A DNA stretch of 64,000 nt from Mesorhizobium sp. M9A.F.Ca.ET.002.03.1.2 (lineage in GTDB: Bacteria; Pseudomonadota; Alphaproteobacteria; Rhizobiales; Rhizobiaceae). Made by a program: the position numbers and the translations under genes. The notes under the pieces were generated by a model. The model was given only the letters and a program-made list of their open reading frames with translations. It did not search any database and had not been told where the DNA came from. Positions 54,470 to 63,071 of the stretch are shown in pieces. Location of the stretch: positions 4,271,001-4,335,000 of the forward strand of contig NZ_CP034443.1 in NCBI RefSeq assembly GCF_003952365.1, written 5' to 3'. Every line of letters begins with the position of its first letter. The stretch's first letter is position 1.

Positions 54470-56689
54470 ATGTCCGTTCAATCCGCGGCCGCAAATGTCG
54501 ACGTCGATCTCAGGCAGCTCTTCGCAAGCCTTGCGAGGAACTGGCTTCGCATTCTTGTCGTCGCGCTGGTTGTAACCGGCTTGGCGTTAGCGCTCGCCTG
54601 GCTCGCTACGCCGCATTACAAGGCCGAAACACGGCTTTTGATCGAAACGCGTGAATCGGTTTACACGCGCCCCGACGGCACAAACGACAACGACAAGCCG
54701 ATTCTGGACGAGGAAGGCGTGACCAGTCAGGTCGAGGTCATTTCCTCGACCGACATCCTCAAGCAGGTGGCGCAGAAGCTCAATTTGTCGCGGCTTCCCG
54801 AGTTCGACGAAACGGCGGACATGCCGGTATTGAGCCGTCTGCTCGTCATCGCCGGCCTGAAAAGCGACCCCAACGAGATTCCGCCGCAAGAACGCGTGCT
54901 GAAGACGATGCGCGAGAAGCTCAACGTCTACCGCGTTGAAAAGTCTCGCGTTATCGTCATCGAATTCTCCTCGGAAAACCCCAGGCTCGCCGCCGAAATT
55001 CCGAACGCCATCGCCGACGCCTACATCTCCGTCCAGGGCAATGCCAAGACCGAATCGAATTCCGCCGCAACCGACTGGCTGGCGCCTGAGATCGCCGACC
55101 TGTCGAGGCGGGTAAAGGATGCCGAGGCCAAGGTGGCAAGCTATCGCGCCCAGTCCGATCTCTTGATGGGCGGCAACAATTCGGTGCTCGCCACGCAACA
55201 GCTTTCCGAACTGTCGAGCGAACTGTCGCGGGTGCGCGCCAATCGCGCCTCGGCGGAAGCGACCGCCGACAGCGTGCGCAGGGCGCTGCAGAATGGCGGC
55301 TCGCTGGATGCGGTGCCGGAGGTGCTGTCTTCCGAGCTCATCCAGCGCCTGCGCGAGCGGCAGGTCGAGCTCAACGCCAATATCGCCGACCTCTCCACCT
55401 CCTTGCTCGACAATCATCCGCGCATCCGGGCGCTGAAATCGCAGCTTGCAGATCTCGATCGCCAGATCCGCAACGAGGCCGAAAAGATTATGAAAGGCCT
55501 GATGACGCAGGCGCAGACCGCCCAGGCCCGTGAAAACCAGCTTGTCGCCGACGTCAACACGCTGAAGGCCGCATCGGCGCGCGCCGGCGACCAGCAGGTC
55601 GAACTGGATGCGCTGCAGCGCGAAGCGACCGCCCAGCGCCAACTGCTCGAATCCTACCTGACCCGCTACCGTGAGGCGTCCTCGCGCAAGGACAGCAACT
55701 ATCTGCCGGTCGATGCCCGTGTCTTTTCCCGCGCGGTGGCGCCGTCGGAGCCCTATTTCCCGAAGATCCTGCCGATTGCCGGTGCGGCCTTGGTCGGCTC
55801 GTTGCTGCTCATGGCGATCGTGACGCTTCTGCAAGAGCTGTTTTCGGGTCGCGCCATGCGGCCGGCCACCGGCGCTCGCTTCGAGCGGATCGAACAGGTC
55901 GCGATGCCGGCTGTCCGCCAGGAACCCACTGTCCTCCAGGAGACAGAGGAGCGTCAGCCGGAAGCCGACGCGAAGCCCTATACCGCCGCGATGCCCTATG
56001 CTGCAGCGGCCCCCGATATGATCGCGACGGCCGAAGAGCCGGCCTCCGAAGAGCAGGCGTTCGCCGAGCCAGTACCGGCGCGTGCGACCTTGGGTGAGAT
56101 CGACATCGAGCATGCAGCTGAAAAACTGATCGCCAGTGGTGCCGCGCGCGCCATATTCGTCTCGCCGGAAGGCGACGAGGCTGCCGCCTCGGCGGTCCTG
56201 GTGGCGCGCGAGGTCTCGGACGCCGGCCTGCGTGTGCTCCTGCTCGATCTCACCGCTTCGGGCGCCGCCTCGCGGCCGATGCTGGACAGCAGGCTTTTCC
56301 CGGGCATTACCAATCTGCTCGCCTCCGAAGCGGTGTTCAGCGACGTGATCCATCCCGATCTCTATTCGGACTGCCACGTCATTCCCGTCGGCACCGCCGA
56401 TCCGGTCCGCGCCATGCGCGCCGCCGACCGGCTGCCGATCATCATGCAGTCGTTGACCACTGCCTACGATCTGGTCGTGGTCGAATGCGGACCCACCGAC
56501 GCGCAAGGCATCAGCCGCCTGGTGGGCGAGGGCACCGAGGTCTTCCTGTCGATGCTGGAGCCGGACGACGAGGTGGCGCAGGCCGCGATCGAGCTGATCG
56601 AGAGCGGCTATCCCGACCTGACGCTGGTGACGCCGGTCGGCCATGAGACGCCAGGAACGCCGATGCCCGGACGGCGCTCGGCGGCCTGA
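54470..56689 (+). CDS. Wzz/ExoP-type polysaccharide co-polymerase with degenerate kinase domain
   Basis: A 739-aa inner-membrane protein. Helix 1 lies at about 24-45 (ILVVALVVTGLALALAWLA), the Wzz periplasmic domain and coiled coil at 50-410, and helix 2 at about 428-448. A Pro/Glu/Ala-rich linker leads to a C-terminal domain (545-739) with the fold order of BY-kinases. Where Walker A is expected the sequence is VSPEGDEAAAS, lacking GKS/T; VLLLDLT replaces the A' motif and there is no C-terminal Tyr cluster. It should set chain length but not phosphorylate. Divergent from the export/transferase operon. Confidence 0.88.
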   Translation: MSVQSAAANVDVDLRQLFASLARNWLRILVVALVVTGLALALAWLATPHYKAETRLLIETRESVYTRPDGTNDNDKPILDEEGVTSQVEVISSTDILKQVAQKLNLSRLPEFDETADMPVLSRLLVIAGLKSDPNEIPPQERVLKTMREKLNVYRVEKSRVIVIEFSSENPRLAAEIPNAIADAYISVQGNAKTESNSAATDWLAPEIADLSRRVKDAEAKVASYRAQSDLLMGGNNSVLATQQLSELSSELSRVRANRASAEATADSVRRALQNGGSLDAVPEVLSSELIQRLRERQVELNANIADLSTSLLDNHPRIRALKSQLADLDRQIRNEAEKIMKGLMTQAQTAQARENQLVADVNTLKAASARAGDQQVELDALQREATAQRQLLESYLTRYREASSRKDSNYLPVDARVFSRAVAPSEPYFPKILPIAGAALVGSLLLMAIVTLLQELFSGRAMRPATGARFERIEQVAMPAVRQEPTVLQETEERQPEADAKPYTAAMPYAAAAPDMIATAEEPASEEQAFAEPVPARATLGEIDIEHAAEKLIASGAARAIFVSPEGDEAAASAVLVAREVSDAGLRVLLLDLTASGAASRPMLDSRLFPGITNLLASEAVFSDVIHPDLYSDCHVIPVGTADPVRAMRAADRLPIIMQSLTTAYDLVVVECGPTDAQGISRLVGEGTEVFLSMLEPDDEVAQAAIELIESGYPDLTLVTPVGHETPGTPMPGRRSAA

Positions 56690-56740
56690 GGTGGTGGCGC
56701 AAAGCGGCTGCTTGCCTTGGGCGGTTTAGTGTCCAGGCCG

Positions 56741-57982
56741 TCACGAATGCCCTACGATGTGTTCGACAAGGCGAGGTGCTTCCTCGGCGATCGCCAATAT
56801 TATGCCTGACTTGCGGGTGGAGGCGAAATCCAACCCGGCGAAGTAGAGGCCTGGCAGGGCGGCCACGCCATCCTCGTGAACAGGCTGTCCCGCGGCATCG
56901 AGCGCCCCGGGAAGTCTCACCCAACTGAAATCGCCCTTGAAGCCTGTGCACCACACTACACTCGTTATGCGGGACCGGGAGAGATCAAGCAAACCGATCG
57001 TCGGGTTTGGCTGACGTATCGCGACCGTCTCCGCCGGGTCGGGCTCCGAAACGGGTGCATCGATTCCAGCGCGGCTGATATATTCGTCGATATGGCGTTT
57101 GATGTTGTCGGAGGCTTCATCTGCAAAGCGAACATTCGCTTCGAGATCGTCGGCGAACGAGAGGCGGCCGCCATCCTCGACGCCAGTCAATCGCCCAAGA
57201 AGCACGACACCTTGGGCGCTGAGCGCTTGAAGGCTTATCGTATGCACCGACCCAAGCACACCGCGAGGCGGGATGCGTCCCGCAAGTCGAATGACCTCCT
57301 CTCGTCGCACGTCGAGAAACCCACATTCGAGGAGCCAGACCATGACGTCGCGGCCTCGGTAGCGCCGTGGCAGCCGTCCGACACGACTGGTGGCAAGGAA
57401 GACTGTTCGGCCTGCTTCCGCCAACTCCTCCGCGATCTGGGCACCCGATTGGCCACTTCCGACCACCAGCACCGCTCCATCGGGGAGATCCGCAGCGCTG
57501 CGGTAGCCGGAAGCGTCGATCTGGCGAAGGACAGGCGGTAACGCAGCGGCCCAAATTGGCCGCACCGGACAATTCAGGCTGCCACTTGCGACGATCACGT
57601 TCCGCGCCAAAAGCGTGCCACGTGAGGTGGTTAGCCGATACGCGCCGTTCTCGTGCGCGCGCGAAAGTTCGGTCACCGCAGTATCCGGTTCGACCGGGAG
57701 CGCGTTGCGCCTGGCGAAGTCCTCGAGGAGAGCGACGAACTGGTCGCGCGTCAGGGCACCAGACGGATCTGGGCCGTCATAGCAGTCGCCTGGCATAACG
57801 GTCTGCACGTTGGGGGTATTCATCCGAAATGAATCCCATCGCTGTGCGCGCCATGTCTCTCCTATGCGGCCTCGCTCCAATACGCTATGGCGCAGGCCCC
57901 GTCGTGCCAGCCAATAGCTGACACCCAGGCCGGCCCAGCCTGCCCCGATTACTACCGCATCAAGGACGTTGGCGTTACTCAT
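56741..57982 (-). CDS. flavin-dependent monooxygenase-like oxidoreductase
   Basis: A 413-aa two-dinucleotide-binding protein. The FAD site is VVIGAGWAGLGVSYWLARRG (residues 10-29) and the NADPH site VLVVGSGQSGAQIAEELAEAG mid-protein. FRMNTPNVQTVMPGD is typical of the CzcO/FMO-like group. The C-terminal GLYFAGLDFASTRKSGII closes the FAD domain. Substrate unknown. The start overlaps the end of a panE remnant. Confidence 0.9.
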   Translation of the reverse strand: MSNANVLDAVVIGAGWAGLGVSYWLARRGLRHSVLERGRIGETWRAQRWDSFRMNTPNVQTVMPGDCYDGPDPSGALTRDQFVALLEDFARRNALPVEPDTAVTELSRAHENGAYRLTTSRGTLLARNVIVASGSLNCPVRPIWAAALPPVLRQIDASGYRSAADLPDGAVLVVGSGQSGAQIAEELAEAGRTVFLATSRVGRLPRRYRGRDVMVWLLECGFLDVRREEVIRLAGRIPPRGVLGSVHTISLQALSAQGVVLLGRLTGVEDGGRLSFADDLEANVRFADEASDNIKRHIDEYISRAGIDAPVSEPDPAETVAIRQPNPTIGLLDLSRSRITSVVWCTGFKGDFSWVRLPGALDAAGQPVHEDGVAALPGLYFAGLDFASTRKSGIILAIAEEAPRLVEHIVGHS

Positions 57983-58133
57983 CGTTTGCCGCGGGTCCTG
58001 ATGCTGCTAACACCTTGCAGCGCCTCGATCGTGTTCGAGGCGGCACTGCGCGCGATGAACGTTTCACCTTCGTCAGCGGCCAACCGCCGAGATGGCGGCC
58101 GATGCCGCCTGAACCGATCACCGCGATCCGCAT
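57979..58133 (-). pseudogene. ketopantoate reductase-like N-terminal remnant
   Basis: The frame from the ATG at 58133 begins MRIAVIGSGGIGRHLGG, the NADP-binding start of ApbA/PanE. After residue 17 the matching sequence continues in another frame as LAADEGETFIARSAASNTIE. The remaining about 250 residues are missing. The shifted frame ends in a TGA overlapping the monooxygenase ATG. A deletion joined this fragment to the neighbour. Confidence 0.72.
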
Positions 58134-58400
58134 GATTTCCCCTCCGGTGCGAGGGCCACGATAACAGCTCTGTCGGCTCACGGCACGATCAAATACCCGC
58201 TCGCGACCGGCAATGGTGAAACCAAAGTACAGGGCTGTCGAAAGCCACCCACTTACCACTTGTCAACAGAGTAACTGTGGTCGCCTTTGCAAGGACCGGC
58301 TTGGCGATTCAAGCACGACCCTTCGCGACGTTAGTCGCCACAGTCCGGAATTTGGCGCATCTGCGACATGCTCGGTCGGCAGATCCATGTCCGACGTTGC
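58134..58400. other. gene-free gap
   Basis: I see no gene, repeat or terminator here. It lies upstream of the panE remnant and downstream of the CelD-like gene. Confidence 0.4.
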
Positions 58401-59621
58401 TTAGTTGTCATCCTCGCCCGCCGGCATGGCCTGTCCGACTGCTTTGCGGCGCAGCATCTTGGTCAGCTTCCAGATCGTCGGGCTGTTCTTGATGAAGGCT
58501 TTCAGGCGCGCGCCTTGCCGCAGGACAAGCGCCAGCGCGCGGCCCTTCAACGTCAGCGGAATCAGGACCTCGAAATGCTGGGTCTCGATATCGCACCACA
58601 GCCGTTTGTAGGGTTCGTCGCCGACCGAGAAATCATAGACGTCGAACCCCCTCTCGCAGGCCTCCTGGATGTTGTCGAAGAACAGGAAGTCGCCGGGGCT
58701 GGTATGGGTGAGGTCGTCCTCGGCGATCGCCCCGAACTCGCAGATCAGACGCTTGCCGGAGCGGCTCGATCCGGTGACGGCGCGAAGCTTGCCCGCGACC
58801 TCGAGCCCGTGCAGCACGAAGGGCGGCTTGTCGTCGGAAAGCGCTTCAACGAACAACGCGCGGAAGAAAGCACGAACCTCCGGGTCGCCGAAGACATTGG
58901 CGATGCCCATCTTGCGGAAGCGGGATTCCTTCATCTCGAAAAACGCATCGAGCAGTCGGTTGACCTCGTCCGCCGTCCGGGCCTCGATGCGGCGATGGTT
59001 GCCGACGGCTTCGAACTTGCGCGTCTGCGAGCGGTGCTTCTTGCGCTTGCGCTTGCCGCTCGCGCGCGCGAGCAGCGCATCAAAACCTCCCGCCAAGTCG
59101 ACGGCCAGCGACAGATTGGGGCTCGGAAAATGCGGAAGCGAGGCAAGCGGATTGGCGATGCCGTCGAGATCGGGCAGCAGCCGTTCAAGAGCGACGAGGT
59201 CGATGTCCGGCCGCGCCCTGGCGATCGCCGCCAGGGTCGAGCGGATTGCCGCATCATCCGCCTTGGTCAGCCAATACGGGTCGGTGGCGGCGAAATTGCC
59301 GTTGGCATGGCGGCCGCCCATGAAGCGGGCGACGCGGAACGGCCCGCTGCGGGTGACTTCCAGCGCCAGCGAAAAAACCGGCCGGCCTTCAGCATTCAGT
59401 GTCGCCAAAACGGCGTCCGCTTCGGCGTATCTGGCCCAGTTCACGATCCAGGCCGGGCTCTGCGCGGGCGCAAACAGCGCCGAACGACAGAACTCGGCAT
59501 AGGCTGCAAATGCCGCACCGTCGGCGACCGAGACCGACAGGCCGGCATGATCCAACGCGCGCGGCGCAGCCTCCATGGCTTCGAGCTGATTGCCGTCAAA
59601 TGACGCGATGGCGTCAACCAT
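58401..59621 (-). CDS. CelD/BcsL-like GNAT acyltransferase
   Basis: A 406-aa protein with the double-GNAT layout of CelD-type acetyltransferases. The C-terminal half has RKFEAVGNHRRIEARTADEVNRLLDAFFEMKESRFRKMG, then LRAVTGSSRSGKRLICEFGAI and FDVYDFSVGDEPYKRLW. Such proteins often accompany exopolysaccharide genes and probably acylate sugars. It is divergent from the deacetylase gene with 91 bases between. Confidence 0.87.
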   Translation of the reverse strand: MVDAIASFDGNQLEAMEAAPRALDHAGLSVSVADGAAFAAYAEFCRSALFAPAQSPAWIVNWARYAEADAVLATLNAEGRPVFSLALEVTRSGPFRVARFMGGRHANGNFAATDPYWLTKADDAAIRSTLAAIARARPDIDLVALERLLPDLDGIANPLASLPHFPSPNLSLAVDLAGGFDALLARASGKRKRKKHRSQTRKFEAVGNHRRIEARTADEVNRLLDAFFEMKESRFRKMGIANVFGDPEVRAFFRALFVEALSDDKPPFVLHGLEVAGKLRAVTGSSRSGKRLICEFGAIAEDDLTHTSPGDFLFFDNIQEACERGFDVYDFSVGDEPYKRLWCDIETQHFEVLIPLTLKGRALALVLRQGARLKAFIKNSPTIWKLTKMLRRKAVGQAMPAGEDDN

Positions 59622-59712
59622 ACCTCAATCCTTTAGGGCGTATTCACCGCGATTGGGGGCTCGCGTAGGCGCATTCCGTGCCCGAATGAGCCTAGGCGCA
59701 AAAGGTGAATGA

Positions 59713-60771
59713 ATGATCGACGGGGGCGAGGCGATCCGGAAACTGGCGCTCAACGTCGTCCGCTATACCGGCCTTGCTCCGCTGGCAAAGCCGTTTGTCG
59801 GCGGCATCGGCGCCATCCTGATGCTGCACCGGGTCACCGCCACGCCGGAAAAGCCTGATAGCGTCAACCGGCATCTCAACATCGCGCCTGAGTTCCTCGA
59901 CGCCGTGATCGCCGACATGAAGGCGAACGGCTATGCATTCGTCACGCTGGACGAGGCGATCGAACGCATCAAGGCCGGCGGCAAGGGCGGCCAGTTCGCA
60001 GCGATCACCGCCGACGACGCATACCGCGACAACATGACCGAAGCGCTGCCAGTGCTGGAAAAGCACGGCGCGCCGGTCACCATCTATGTCGCGCCGGGGC
60101 TGATAAACGGCGCCGCCGATCTCTGGTGGGAGGCGGTCGAGGACATCGTCAACGCGCGCGATCAATTGACCCTGCCGACGCCGCAAGGCCGCATGAAGAT
60201 CGACTGCTCGACCCCGGGCAAGAAACTCCAGGCCATTGCGCGCCTGCAGGCCTATCTGACGCTGGAGGTCCGCGAGGAGGACCAGCGCGCGGTGCTGCGT
60301 GAATTGGCGCGGTCGAACGGCATCGAGTTGGACGGGCCGCTCCAGAGCACGCTGATGAACTGGGACGAGATCCGCACTATCGCCGGGCATCCGTTGGTGA
60401 CGATCGGCGCGCATACGGTCAACCACCGCAATCTGAAGCGGCTTCCCGAGATAGATGCGCGGCACGAGGTCGACGACGTCAGGCGCATATTGCAGGCGGA
60501 ACTTGGCGAGGTGCCGCGCCATTTCGCCTATCCCTATGGCTATGCCAGCGCCGTTGGCAGCCGCGAAGTCGGCCTTGTCCGCGACGCCGGCTATGCCTCG
60601 GCGGTGACGACACGCCACGGCGTGCTGCGCGCCGAACATGCCAACTTCCTGCAAGCGCTGCCGCGCATTTCGGTCAACGGCCGCTACCAGAGCGTTGCCC
60701 ATATCCGCACGATGCTGTCGGGTGTGACGACGCCGCTGGCCAATGCCGGCAAGATGGTGGTGACAATCTAG
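59713..60771 (+). CDS. NodB-type polysaccharide deacetylase family protein
   Basis: A 352-aa protein with NodB homology. The metal/catalytic motif reads AAITADDAYRDN (the usual TFDDGY varied but with both Asp), and the zinc histidines are in GAHTVNHRNL. FAYPYGY is motif 3. It should remove N- or O-acetyl groups from a glycan. No signal peptide is visible, so it may act on cytoplasmic lipid-linked units. Opposite to the CelD-like acyltransferase. Confidence 0.88.
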   Translation: MIDGGEAIRKLALNVVRYTGLAPLAKPFVGGIGAILMLHRVTATPEKPDSVNRHLNIAPEFLDAVIADMKANGYAFVTLDEAIERIKAGGKGGQFAAITADDAYRDNMTEALPVLEKHGAPVTIYVAPGLINGAADLWWEAVEDIVNARDQLTLPTPQGRMKIDCSTPGKKLQAIARLQAYLTLEVREEDQRAVLRELARSNGIELDGPLQSTLMNWDEIRTIAGHPLVTIGAHTVNHRNLKRLPEIDARHEVDDVRRILQAELGEVPRHFAYPYGYASAVGSREVGLVRDAGYASAVTTRHGVLRAEHANFLQALPRISVNGRYQSVAHIRTMLSGVTTPLANAGKMVVTI

Positions 60772-60783
60772 CGACGGCGAATC

Positions 60784-61002
60784 TCAGCCCTTCGGCCGTG
60801 GGGGCTCAAGGATCAGCCATTTGATGATGCCCATGGCCGGCAGCACCCAGAGCATGCCGCTGAGCAGAAAGAACAGGAAATGCGTCCACGGTCCCGATTC
60901 GGCCAGTTGCGCAACCGCCACGATCGATGCGACCAGCGCATAGACAATGACCAGCGCCACCAGCAGGAACGTTCCGATCAGCTTCTTCAGGCGAATGGGC
61001 AT
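60784..61002 (-). CDS. DUF2842 family small membrane protein
   Basis: A 72-aa protein with two membrane helices (FLLVALVIVYALVASIVAVAQ and FLFFLLSGMLWVLPAMGIIKWL) and a Pro-rich end LEPPRPKG, the DUF2842 pattern. In alphaproteobacteria it often neighbours COX15, as here. The ATG at 61002 gives the family N-terminus MPIRLKKLIGTF. Confidence 0.93.
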   Translation of the reverse strand: MPIRLKKLIGTFLLVALVIVYALVASIVAVAQLAESGPWTHFLFFLLSGMLWVLPAMGIIKWLILEPPRPKG

Positions 61003-61151
61003 TTCGCTATCTCGTTGACGGGTATCGCTTAGGCCTAACCGAGGAACCGCGCAACCCAGGCGCAGCGCGACGGCGTGCCGCGCTGTCCGGTCTTGCCAGT
61101 TGAGTTGCGATGGTTCACCAATCCGCGACGCCAACCTGCCGGGACGAACCC

Positions 61152-62242
61152 ATGGCTGCCATATCAGCTGCCGCGCCTTATGTGGCCCGCGAACGCGACC
61201 TGCACAACCGGGCGCTGGTGCGCGGCTGGCTCTATGTCGTGCTTCTGGTGCTGGTTGCGCTGGTGCTGGTCGGCGGCGCCACCAGGCTCACCGAGTCCGG
61301 CCTGTCGATCACCGAATGGAAGCCGATCCACGGCATCGTTCCACCGCTCAACGACGCCGAATGGCAGGAGGAGTTCCAGCGCTACCAGCAGATCCCGCAA
61401 TATGCCGAGCTCAACAAGGGCATGAGCATCGAAGCGTTCAAGTCGATCTTCTGGTGGGAATGGGTGCACCGGGTTCTGGCGCGCGGTATCGGCCTGGTTT
61501 TTGCCTTGCCGCTGGTGTTTTCTGGGCGACGCGCCGCATCGAACGCGGGCTTGGCCCAAAGCTGGCCGGTATCCTCGTTCTCGGCGGCCTGCAGGGCGCG
61601 ATCGGCTGGTGGATGGTCGCCTCGGGGCTGGTCGACCGGGTCTCCGTCAGCCAGTACCGGCTGGCCATGCATCTGACGCTGGCCGCGCTTATCTTCACCG
61701 CGATCATGGTGGTGGCGCGAGGGCTCGCTCCCCATTCCGAGCCCGCCGCCGATCGTTCGACGCAGCGCCTGGCCGGCTTTCTGGTGCTGTTGGCGCTGAT
61801 CCAGATTTATCTCGGCGGGCTGGTCGCCGGGCTCGATGCCGGCCTGAGCTACAATACCTGGCCGCTGATGGACGGCCAGCTCATCCCCGGCGATCTGATG
61901 ATCCTCGAGCCGACATGGCGCAATTTCTTCGAGAGCCCGAAGACGGTTCAGTTCATCCACCGGCTCGGCGCCTACATCATCTTCGTCGCCGCGCTTTGGC
62001 ACATGATCGCGACGCATCGCCGCCAGCCCGCGACAACGCATGCGCGCCGCGCGACGCTGCTGTTTCTGCTGGTGCTGGTGCAGGCCGTGATCGGCATCGG
62101 CACACTGCTGATGCACGTGCCGCTGCACATGGCGCTGACGCATCAGGCATTCGCGCTTATCCTGCTGGGCTTTGCCGCGGCGCATTGGCGAGCCACACGA
62201 GGCCCCTATCCGCTGCCCAACGAGATCGCCGTCAGAGGCTGA
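61152..62242 (+). pseudogene. ctaA: heme A synthase (COX15/CtaA), split by a one-base frameshift
   Basis: Heme A synthase hydroxylates heme O for the aa3 oxidase. The frame from 61152 gives the N-terminal part ([35 protein letters not shown]) up to ALPLVF. From there the match continues in the frame offset by one base: [50 protein letters not shown]. One T is missing in the run at 61518-61521 (TTTTC where TTTTTC would restore it), giving a 363-aa protein with all heme-ligand histidines. A homopolymer sequencing error is as likely as a real mutation. Confidence 0.9.
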
Positions 62243-63071
62243 ACCGCACCGTCCGGATCGCCATGGCGATGGACAATTCGCGGCTTTCCTCAACCGCGTT
62301 GGCATCTTCATGATGCCATGAGGCTGACAGGCAGCCATAGGCGATGGCGTGGTCGAGAATGGCGGACGGCGTCTGGCCGAGCGTCTTGGAGAACATCTCG
62401 GCCATGTTGGCAATCCGCAGCGGATCACGGCAAAGGTCGTCGCGGTTGAGCGGATTGTAGAACATGTTCGCCGCATCGAAGCCGGGATCGCCGAGAACGC
62501 CTTTCGGGTCGATCGCCAGCCAGCCGCGCGGTCCGTTCATGATGTTGCCGTGATGCAGGTCGCCGTGCAGCGGCAGCACGTCGGCAGGGTCGGCCAACAG
62601 CCGTTCCGCGGTCGCAGCCGCTTCGACATAGAGGCTCTTTTCGCCGGCGTCGCGATCGGCCTTCGCCTTCTTGAACAGGCTGGAGAACCGTGCCCGCAGC
62701 GGCTGGAGATCCGATGGGGCAGGGTGCTTCGACGGCGAAAACAGTCTTGCCATCACCTCGGCCGCGATCTCGGTCGCGGCGGCGTCGCCATGTTCGGCAA
62801 GGTCGTGTGACAGCATCCTGTCGCCGGCGTATTCGAGCAGCATGCGGTGACCGTCGCGGCCGAGCAGGCGGACGGCGCCTTCGCCGCGCCGCCAGGCGAG
62901 AAAATGCTCGCCGCGCAACTCGTCTTCGACGTCGTCGAAAGGCTTGAGGGCCTTGACGATCGCCGGCGAGCCGTCGTCGCGAAAAACCTTCCAGATGCGG
63001 CTGCTGAAGGTTTCTGCAATCAGTTCTGGCGCGCTGACCTTCCAGCGTTCTGGAAATGCCGGAACGTCCAT
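62232..63071 (-). CDS. aminoglycoside/hydroxyurea phosphotransferase-like kinase
   Basis: A 279-aa kinase of the APH(6)/StrB-like group. [25 protein letters not shown] holds the ATP Lys, [15 protein letters not shown] the catalytic Asp (Brenner motif), and [19 protein letters not shown] the metal motif. Chromosomal members in rhizobia need not confer resistance; they may phosphorylate sugars or metabolites. Its 3' end overlaps the 3' end of ctaA by 11 bases on the opposite strand. It follows argC directly with no gap. Confidence 0.87.
   Translation of the reverse strand: MDVPAFPERWKVSAPELIAETFSSRIWKVFRDDGSPAIVKALKPFDDVEDELRGEHFLAWRRGEGAVRLLGRDGHRMLLEYAGDRMLSHDLAEHGDAAATEIAAEVMARLFSPSKHPAPSDLQPLRARFSSLFKKAKADRDAGEKSLYVEAAATAERLLADPADVLPLHGDLHHGNIMNGPRGWLAIDPKGVLGDPGFDAANMFYNPLNRDDLCRDPLRIANMAEMFSKTLGQTPSAILDHAIAYGCLSASWHHEDANAVEESRELSIAMAIRTVRFSL

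Noticed and set aside
54587..56644. 685-aa open frame antisense to the co-polymerase gene
   Set aside because: It is a GC-rich shadow with no domain; the sense frame has clear Wzz features.
61500..61540. programmed ribosomal frameshift in ctaA
   Set aside because: The site is only a T4 run without a slippery heptamer and stimulatory structure; mutation or sequencing error is simpler.
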